In this document: positions 6,024 through 9,707 of the stretch, piece by piece
Numbering within the stretch: the first letter of the stretch is position 1
How the letters are laid out: each line of letters opens with the position of its first letter
NCBI GenBank assembly: GCA_016840905.1
Contig: JAEORM010000005.1
Location: 1-9,707, forward strand
DNA: 9,707 bases
Direction of reading: 5' to 3'
From: Candidatus Gerdarchaeota archaeon
Lineage (GTDB): Archaea > Asgardarchaeota > Heimdallarchaeia > JABLTI01
Notes under the pieces: generated by a model
The model's database searches: none
Told to the model about the DNA's origin: nothing
Seen by the model: the letters and a program-made list of their open reading frames with translations, nothing else
Translations under genes and position numbers: made by a program

Positions 6024-6179
6024 ATGGCTAGATATAAACCACTTGGTAAGAAACTCAGAATGGCTAAAGCATCCAATCGGACAAGAGGTGTGCCAACTTG
6101 GGTTGTAATGAAAACTTCAGGAAAGGTTAAACAACACCCAAAGAAGCGTCATTGGCAGCGAAATACTTTGAAAGTATAA
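6024..6179 (+). CDS. rpl39e: Large ribosomal subunit protein eL39 (L39e)
   Basis: This 51-codon gene encodes the very small, basic L39e, which lines the peptide exit tunnel of archaeal and eukaryotic ribosomes. The translation begins MARYKPLGKKLRMAKASN, continues with RTRGVPTWVVMKTSGKV, and ends HPKKRHWQRNTLKV, which covers the whole family pattern: the KKxRxAKA block, the PxWVxxKT block and the arginine- and tryptophan-containing RHWxRxxL end. The ATG at 6024 is preceded by GAAGGAAAG, a plausible ribosome-binding site. It lies between the PDCD5 gene and rpl31e, as expected for archaea. It is too short for many gene finders but unmistakable. Confidence 0.97.
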   Translation: MARYKPLGKKLRMAKASNRTRGVPTWVVMKTSGKVKQHPKKRHWQRNTLKV

Positions 6180-6208
6180 ATTAAGATTATAATATGAGGT
6201 AGAATAAA

Positions 6209-6586
6209 ATGAGCACTGAAGAAGAAATTGTTGAAGAAAGAATTTACACTATTCCCTTCTATCCCAAATTAAAGCTCTCAACTAGATATAAAAGAGCTCC
6301 ACGTGCGATAAGATTATTAAAAGAATTCATTTACAAGCATATGAAAGCAGAAGATATTATTATTGATAATGAATTGAACGAATTTATTTGGGCTCGAGGA
6401 ATTCAAAAACCACCCAGAAAAGTACGTGTTCGTGCTATTAAAGACGAAGAAGGTATTGTTGAAGTTTATCTTGTGGAAAAGAAAGTTGCTACAGAAGCTC
6501 GTGTTCCAGAAGTAAGACGAAGACCTGGTAAAGGTGAATTACGTCCTCCCGAGGAAGAAGATATCGAAGAAGAAGAGGATGAATAA
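6209..6586 (+). CDS. rpl31e: Large ribosomal subunit protein eL31 (L31e) with acidic C-terminal tail
   Basis: L31e is an archaeal/eukaryotic 50S protein located near the tunnel exit. The core occupies residues about 8-92: the ERIYTIPFYPKL strand, RAPRAIRLLKEFIYKHMKAEDIIIDNELNEFIWARGI across 30-65 with the typical (R)AxRA...I.xFI pattern and NExIWxRGI, then PPRKVRVRAIKDEEGIVEVYLV. About 30 residues follow, first Arg/Pro-rich and then strongly acidic (EEEDIEEEEDE), which makes the protein 125 residues long compared with roughly 90 in many archaea. GAGGT at 6196-6200 lies 8 nt before the ATG, a good Shine-Dalgarno match. This is the last gene of the ribosomal operon here; a T-rich terminator follows. 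Confidence 0.95.
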   Translation: MSTEEEIVEERIYTIPFYPKLKLSTRYKRAPRAIRLLKEFIYKHMKAEDIIIDNELNEFIWARGIQKPPRKVRVRAIKDEEGIVEVYLVEKKVATEARVPEVRRRPGKGELRPPEEEDIEEEEDE

Positions 6587-6589
6587 TCC

Positions 6590-6652
6590 TCTCTGTTTAT
6601 TCTCTTTTCTTATCTTTCCCTCCTTTTTTTCCATTTTTTAATCTTTTATAAA
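6590..6652 (+). terminator. Pyrimidine/T-rich terminator after the ribosomal operon
   Basis: Immediately after the L31e stop lies a long run of T and C with several oligo-T blocks (TTCTCTTTTCTTATC, CCTTTTTTTCC, CATTTTTTAATC). No strong hairpin is needed for archaeal intrinsic termination at such tracts. It separates the ribosomal operon from the membrane protein gene downstream. Confidence 0.6.
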
Positions 6653-6714
6653 TGGTTTTGAAGACATACTTATTTTTTGGCATACCTACTCATAATCGCG
6701 TAAATGAATAATTA

Positions 6715-6726
6715 TTATTTATATTA
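6715..6726 (+). promoter_or_regulatory. Probable TATA box of the membrane protein gene
   Basis: TTATTTATATTAGG lies about 55 nt before the TTG start at 6776. This would place transcription initiation near 6745-6750 and give a leader of about 30 nt. No Shine-Dalgarno sequence is visible before the TTG. Confidence 0.4.
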
Positions 6727-6775
6727 GGATAGTTGATTGTACTAAAATAATTGTGTGCAGTAATAGCTGACTCTA

Positions 6776-7594
6776 TTGGGCAATCAAGTAAAAGAGGAAA
6801 CACATAATCAAATCATTATTGATGAAGGGAATGAGAATAACCTGGATAATCAAAATAATATTCTTAATGTCGAATCAAGAACAGGTGATTTACCTGAATT
6901 AACAGAATATTCTGGTAAAACTATGACAATAAAAATTACTGCAGGAGCGATATTAGGATCATTAAGCATTATTATTGGTTTTAGTTGGGATGCAATAGTC
7001 GAACGGGTTGGTGGATTTAGTCCTTCCTTTGCTCCAGGTATGACTTGGCTTGACTTTTTAGCTATACCTATTCTAGTAGCATTTTTTATGTTCGGTATTT
7101 TAAGTGGATTAATTGCTGCTATCATAGGTTGCGGGGCAATTGCTTTCTTTCCATCAGAAGCGTTTGGTTGGCTTTCAATATGGCCTAAATTTTTTGCTTC
7201 TGTCTCAATGTTCTTTTTCCCCTGGTTAATTTTGAAACTTTTAAACAAAAAGGAATCAAGAAAAGAGAAGAAATTTTTCAAGTCATTTGCTTATTCTAGT
7301 AAAACTTTTCAACCCTTGAAAAATTATGCTTTTCTAATGGGTATGGCTATTTTAGGACGAGCTGTAGTAATGTTTGCTGTAAATACACTGGTTGTTGCAC
7401 CATTATTCTTCTGGTTACTAAAAATACCTCCATCTAACACTAGTTTCACTTCAGTTTTTACTCATCCAACACTTTATCTTTCTCTGGGTGGTGGGTATGC
7501 TGGTTGGAATCTTGTACAAGGACTAATAGATGCTGTGATTTCATATTTAATAGTTTATCCAACAAAATTATATCAACATTATAGTGTTTGGTAA
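6776..7594 (+). CDS. Six-helix membrane protein, ECF transporter S-component-like
   Basis: The 272-residue protein has a hydrophilic, Asn/Glu-rich N-terminal tail (1-50) and about six hydrophobic helices near 51-71, 90-107, 106-125, 133-155, 184-214 and 240-262. The stretch LDFLAIPILVAFFMFGILSG (92-111) followed by LIAAIIG resembles the D-x-P-x-L...FGxxxG signature of vitamin or metabolite S components of energy-coupling factor transporters; the helix count and the small C-terminal helix before a basic end also fit. S components bind the substrate and need a T component and ATPases, none of which is in this window. The substrate is unknown. The start is a TTG at 6776; an in-frame TAG lies 12 nt upstream, and the first internal ATG (residue 50) would remove the tail. 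The gene is flanked by terminators and appears monocistronic. Confidence 0.6.
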   Translation: MGNQVKEETHNQIIIDEGNENNLDNQNNILNVESRTGDLPELTEYSGKTMTIKITAGAILGSLSIIIGFSWDAIVERVGGFSPSFAPGMTWLDFLAIPILVAFFMFGILSGLIAAIIGCGAIAFFPSEAFGWLSIWPKFFASVSMFFFPWLILKLLNKKESRKEKKFFKSFAYSSKTFQPLKNYAFLMGMAILGRAVVMFAVNTLVVAPLFFWLLKIPPSNTSFTSVFTHPTLYLSLGGGYAGWNLVQGLIDAVISYLIVYPTKLYQHYSVW

Positions 7595-7604
7595 AAAAAA
7601 TAGC

Positions 7605-7640
7605 ATTGGGGTATGGGCCCCTAATATCTTTTTTCTTTTA
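7605..7640 (+). terminator. Hairpin plus T-tract terminator
   Basis: ATTGGGG and CCCCTAAT flank a short loop (7605-7625), giving a stem with a GGGG/CCCC core and one bulge, followed by ATCTTTTTTCTTTTAATTT. This resembles a bacterial-style intrinsic terminator and also satisfies the archaeal T-tract rule. It begins 11 nt after the stop of the membrane protein. Confidence 0.6.
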
Positions 7641-7920
7641 ATTTACTTATTTCAAAAAACAGTACAGAGCAAAATTATTATAACTAGAAATACTAAATAC
7701 ATTAGAAACTAATGCTAACAAGTGAAAAATTCTTATACTTAGACACATAACACTTTTTAGTTAGAAGTTACTATGCTATAGTACTATTAACTATAGTACT
7801 AGCACAACCTAAAACTTAGCAAAATTTACAGAATAACCTGAATGACATTGCCGACAAGTTCTCTGTAATTTTACGCTTGCCCTTAAAAAGTAGATGATAT
7901 TGACTATGAGGTCATACCAA
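7641..7920. other. Gene-free spacer before the TFE-beta-like gene
   Basis: Counting from the preceding stop, 326 nt carry no credible gene. The spacer is AT-rich. It holds a small perfect hairpin CATTAG-AAA-CTAATG (7700-7714), a tandem pair of CTATAGTACTA with a 15-bp period (7776-7786 and 7791-7801), and just before the next gene GAGGTC (7909-7914). No clear TATA box could be fixed; CCTTAAAAAGT near 7881-7891 is one weak candidate. No tRNA-like cloverleaf was recognised. Confidence 0.5.
7776..7801. repeat. Tandem 11-bp repeat with internal palindrome
   Basis: CTATAGTACTA occurs at 7776-7786 and again at 7791-7801, separated by TTAA. Each copy contains the palindrome TAGTACTA. A 15-bp period is near 1.5 helical turns. 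It lies about 120 bp upstream of the TFE-beta-like gene and may be an operator pair, though no regulator is known. Confidence 0.45.
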
Positions 7921-8316
7921 ATGATAGCCATTACAAAAGAATTCAAACAAATACTTAAGGAAGTATTTGATAGCAGAGGCATAACTGAGATTCCTGCAGA
8001 TGACCTAGCTGACATTTTAAATATCGAATTAAAAGAATTGAAAACACTCATTACAGACGAAAGTATGAGAAATGAGTACATAATTATCCAAGCAAAAGAT
8101 AATAGACTATTTGTTAAGCGAACCCTAGAAAGTAAATTAGAGGGAAAAGTTATGATAAGTGCTTTCAAAATCCAATGGGACAATATTGGAGGATGTCCAT
8201 GTTTCACTTGTTATGAATTGGATAAATGCGATATTGGAAATCCTATTTCTTCAGTTGATTGCCCACTTTTCACAAGATGGTTATTCACAGAACCACAAAA
8301 GCAACAATCAGAATAG
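7921..8316 (+). CDS. TFE-beta/Rpc34-like transcription initiation factor with Fe-S cluster motif
   Basis: The 131-residue protein begins with a helical, winged-helix-like region (about 5-75: EFKQILKEVFDSRG, PADDLADILNIELKELKTLI, then a wing strand NRLFVKRTL). It ends with a cysteine cluster, C94-x2-C97-x5-C103-x10-C114, followed by a tryptophan six residues later (W120-L121). This spacing, with IS before the last cysteine and the final WL, matches the C-terminal 4Fe-4S signature of the RNA polymerase III subunit Rpc34/RPC6 and of archaeal TFE-beta as I recall them. TFE-beta pairs with TFE-alpha at the polymerase clamp and helps open promoters. An extra cysteine, C92, precedes the cluster. GAGGTC lies 6 nt before the ATG at 7921 and selects it over in-frame ATGs at 7894 and 7906. 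It is followed by two RNA methyltransferase genes. Confidence 0.75.
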   Translation: MIAITKEFKQILKEVFDSRGITEIPADDLADILNIELKELKTLITDESMRNEYIIIQAKDNRLFVKRTLESKLEGKVMISAFKIQWDNIGGCPCFTCYELDKCDIGNPISSVDCPLFTRWLFTEPQKQQSE

Positions 8317-8337
8317 TCATCTAAAAATCAGATCTTA

Positions 8338-8360
8338 ATTACAGATTTACCATCTGTAAT
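8338..8360 (+). repeat. Perfect 9-bp hairpin after the TFE-beta-like gene
   Basis: ATTACAGAT and ATCTGTAAT are exact inverted copies around the 5-nt loop TTACC, 21 nt after the stop codon. Only weak T content follows, so it is not a standard terminator. It may protect or punctuate the 3' end of the transcript, or be an RNA-processing site. Confidence 0.5.
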
Positions 8361-8383
8361 ATCTATCTGTTTCTAATAAGTTA

Positions 8384-8399
8384 TCAAAGGATATTAAAA
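8384..8399 (+). promoter_or_regulatory. Possible BRE/TATA promoter of the FtsJ gene
   Basis: TCAAAGG followed by ATATTAAAA lies about 46 nt before the ATG at 8441. It predicts a transcription start near 8420 and a leader of about 20 nt that would still include the GGAG ribosome-binding site. This fits an independent FtsJ-trm1 transcript. Confidence 0.4.
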
Positions 8400-8440
8400 G
8401 CAATTAATAGTATTTTTAGATACAACTTGGAGTGATGATA

Positions 8441-9097
8441 ATGAGTGATAGACAAAAAAAGCGACGAAGAGAATTTTACTACAGAGAAGCAATAAGAGAG
8501 GGCTATCGTTCCAGAGCGTCATATAAATTGATTCAAATCCAAGAAAAATTTAACATCTTCAAAAGCGGTAATTTGGTTCTAGATGTAGGGGCAGCTCCAG
8601 GTGGATGGTCTCAAGTTGCAAGCAACTATATTAAACCTAATGGTCGAGTTTATGCTGTTGATCTCGAGTATATCGAACCCATTGATAATGTAATTGCTAT
8701 ACGTGGGGATATTTCTGAAGAAGAAACAAAAGATCGCATTAGAGCTTTGATTGCAGCTCCTGTTGATGTTGTTATTTGTGATATCAGTCCAAAAATTTCC
8801 GGTAATTGGTCAACTGACCATGCTCGACAAATCTATCTCGCAGAAGAGACATTACGATTAAGTATTTCTGATATCCTAAAACAAGGGGGTAAATTTGTTT
8901 GTAAATTATTTATGGGCGACTTATATGAAGCCTATTTAAGTAATGTAAAAATCCTTTTTCATGTTGTTTACACCTATAAACCTAAAGCATCCCGTAAAGG
9001 TAGTGCAGAAGTATATGTTATTGCTAAAGGATTAAAGAAAGGACCTATTAAGTGGAAAAAGAAACCTGATGTTGATGAAGGGGAAGAAGATGATTGA
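8441..9097 (+). CDS. rlmE: FtsJ/RlmE-family RNA 2'-O-methyltransferase
   Basis: The 218-residue protein is a SAM-dependent ribose methyltransferase of the FtsJ/RrmJ family. Bacterial RlmE methylates U2552 of 23S rRNA; eukaryotic relatives act on tRNA (Trm7) or rRNA (Spb1, Mrm2). The archaeal target is probably rRNA but not certain. Visible features are SRASYKL with catalytic K29, SAM motif I DVGAAPGGWSQ (48-58), acidic D75, catalytic D114 in CDISPKISG, K155 in GGKFVCKLF and E190 in KGSAEVYVIAKG, which together form the KDKE tetrad. The C-terminus is basic and then acidic (DVDEGEEDD), beyond the catalytic core. GGAGTGAT at 8429-8436 precedes the ATG at 8441, which is preferred over in-frame GTG 8432 and ATG 8435. 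Its end overlaps the trm1 start by 8 nt, implying translational coupling. Confidence 0.92.
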   Translation: MSDRQKKRRREFYYREAIREGYRSRASYKLIQIQEKFNIFKSGNLVLDVGAAPGGWSQVASNYIKPNGRVYAVDLEYIEPIDNVIAIRGDISEEETKDRIRALIAAPVDVVICDISPKISGNWSTDHARQIYLAEETLRLSISDILKQGGKFVCKLFMGDLYEAYLSNVKILFHVVYTYKPKASRKGSAEVYVIAKGLKKGPIKWKKKPDVDEGEEDD

Positions 9098-9707
9098 TTA
9101 TCCACTTGAATCCGTTATTGAAGGGAAAACATCTGTTCTTGTTCCTGATGTGGAGGCCTTAAAAAAGCCTACCTCAAAATTTCCTCCTGCAGATGCACCT
9201 GTATTTTATAATAAAGTAATGGAATTCAATCGTGACTTTGCCTTAGCAACTTTACGGGTTTTTAAAAAATATTATTTCAATAAAGATGAAATTCACTATT
9301 GTGAACCTATGGCTGGTAGTGGTATTCGTTCAGTTCGAGTTGCTAACGAAATTAATGATATTAAAGTTGTAATTAATGATCTTAATCCTTATGCAGTAGA
9401 ATTAATTGAAGAAAATATTAAGCAACTAAAATTGCAAGAAAAAGCTGTTGTTTACAAAGAAGATGCTAATGCATTAATGTTGAGGATACGTGCGGAAGGA
9501 ATGAAATTCGATGTAATTGATATCGATCCCTTTGGCTCACCAGCTCCATTTGTTGATGCTGCAGCACAGGCGATTAATATGGATGGTCTGTTAGCCATAA
9601 CCTCAACTGATATGGCTACCACCTGTGGGGTTTATTCACAAGCATGCATTCGAAAATATGCTTCAAAACCAATCCATAGTTCAATTGGCCATGAATTAAC
9701 TGTTAGA
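9090..9707 (+). CDS. trm1: tRNA (guanine26-N2)-dimethyltransferase Trm1 (3' end cut by window edge)
   Basis: The first 206 codons of a gene whose family averages about 380 residues are present. Trm1 uses SAM to form N2,N2-dimethylguanosine at position 26 of tRNA. The sequence shows the N-terminal IEGKTSVLVPD segment, the FYNKVMEFNRDFALATLR block (39-56) typical of the family, SAM motif I CEPMAGSGIRSVR (71-83), the acidic NDLNPYAVELI stretch (96-106), the family catalytic motif DIDPFGSPAPFVDAA (144-158), then TSTDMATTCG and CIRKYASKP with HELTVR at the edge. The ATG lies inside the last codons of the FtsJ gene, giving an 8-nt overlap in another frame. The two methyltransferases are therefore probably co-translated. 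Confidence 0.96.
   Translation, partial: MIDYPLESVIEGKTSVLVPDVEALKKPTSKFPPADAPVFYNKVMEFNRDFALATLRVFKKYYFNKDEIHYCEPMAGSGIRSVRVANEINDIKVVINDLNPYAVELIEENIKQLKLQEKAVVYKEDANALMLRIRAEGMKFDVIDIDPFGSPAPFVDAAAQAINMDGLLAITSTDMATTCGVYSQACIRKYASKPIHSSIGHELTVR

Noticed and set aside
5873..6076. Minus-strand frame across PDCD5 and L39e
   Set aside because: It overlaps two firmly identified plus-strand genes and shows no ribosome-binding site or family features.
6850..7281. Open frame of 143 codons antisense to the membrane protein gene
   Set aside because: The plus-strand frame has clear membrane segments, promoter and terminator; the antisense translation is unstructured and matches nothing recognised.
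7641..7920. Possible tRNA or small RNA gene in the long spacer
   Set aside because: No cloverleaf, no GTTC-type T loop in the right place, and no C/D or K-turn box pair could be found.
7809..8207. Open frame of 132 codons on the minus strand
   Set aside because: It lies antisense to the TFE-beta-like gene, has no family pattern, and is explained by the codon structure of the real gene on the other strand.
1..9707. CRISPR array, insertion sequence or integrated element
   Set aside because: No regularly spaced repeats, transposase, integrase or attachment-site duplication was seen; gene content is chromosomal housekeeping.

Overview
The window looks like a piece of an AT-rich archaeal chromosome, most likely from an Asgard archaeon (Promethearchaeota). 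The information-processing genes are archaeal/eukaryotic in type: an archaeal-type prolyl-tRNA synthetase, S19e, L31e, L39e, PDCD5, RNase P component Rnp4, Trm1 and a TFE-beta/Rpc34-like protein. Beside them sit a Ras/Rab/Arf-like small GTPase, a Roadblock/LC7 protein and a probable longin-like protein, a combination typical of Asgard genomes. Promoters look archaeal (TATA-like boxes), 3' ends carry T-rich tracts, and Shine-Dalgarno sequences are present only in front of some genes. The lineage within Asgard cannot be fixed from this window.

Minus strand, about 1-4918, read right to left: rnp4 (TTG start), a small GTPase fused to a C-terminal thioredoxin-like domain with a CLWC motif, trmI (tRNA m1A57/58 methyltransferase), proS, a Roadblock/LC7 protein, and a longin-like plus winged-helix protein that runs off the left edge. 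Plus strand, about 5190-9707: a ribosomal operon (S19e, PDCD5, L39e, L31e) ending in a T-rich terminator; a lone six-helix membrane protein resembling an ECF transporter S component; then a TFE-beta/Rpc34-like protein with an iron-sulfur cysteine signature, a FtsJ/RlmE-type 2'-O-methyltransferase, and trm1, which overlaps its predecessor by 8 nt and runs off the right edge. The two halves diverge from a 271-bp intergenic region (4919-5189) that is rich in palindromes and repeated short motifs.

Most genes serve tRNA and ribosome production: tRNA 5' processing (Rnp4), tRNA methylation (TrmI, Trm1), probable rRNA or tRNA ribose methylation (FtsJ), prolyl-tRNA synthesis, ribosomal proteins, and a transcription initiation factor related to an RNA polymerase III subunit. 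Mixed in is a possible GTPase signalling set: a GTPase, a Roadblock protein and a longin-like protein.

The most striking item is the GTPase-thioredoxin fusion, an intact 283-residue frame with all five G motifs plus a CxxC and a conserved-position proline. The GTPase, Roadblock and longin-like proteins each contain exactly two cysteines in the visible sequence, and in each the two are close together (CLWC, CGEC, CFC). This raises the speculative idea of a thiol-redox-linked GTPase switch. No insertion sequence, CRISPR array, tRNA or rRNA gene was found.
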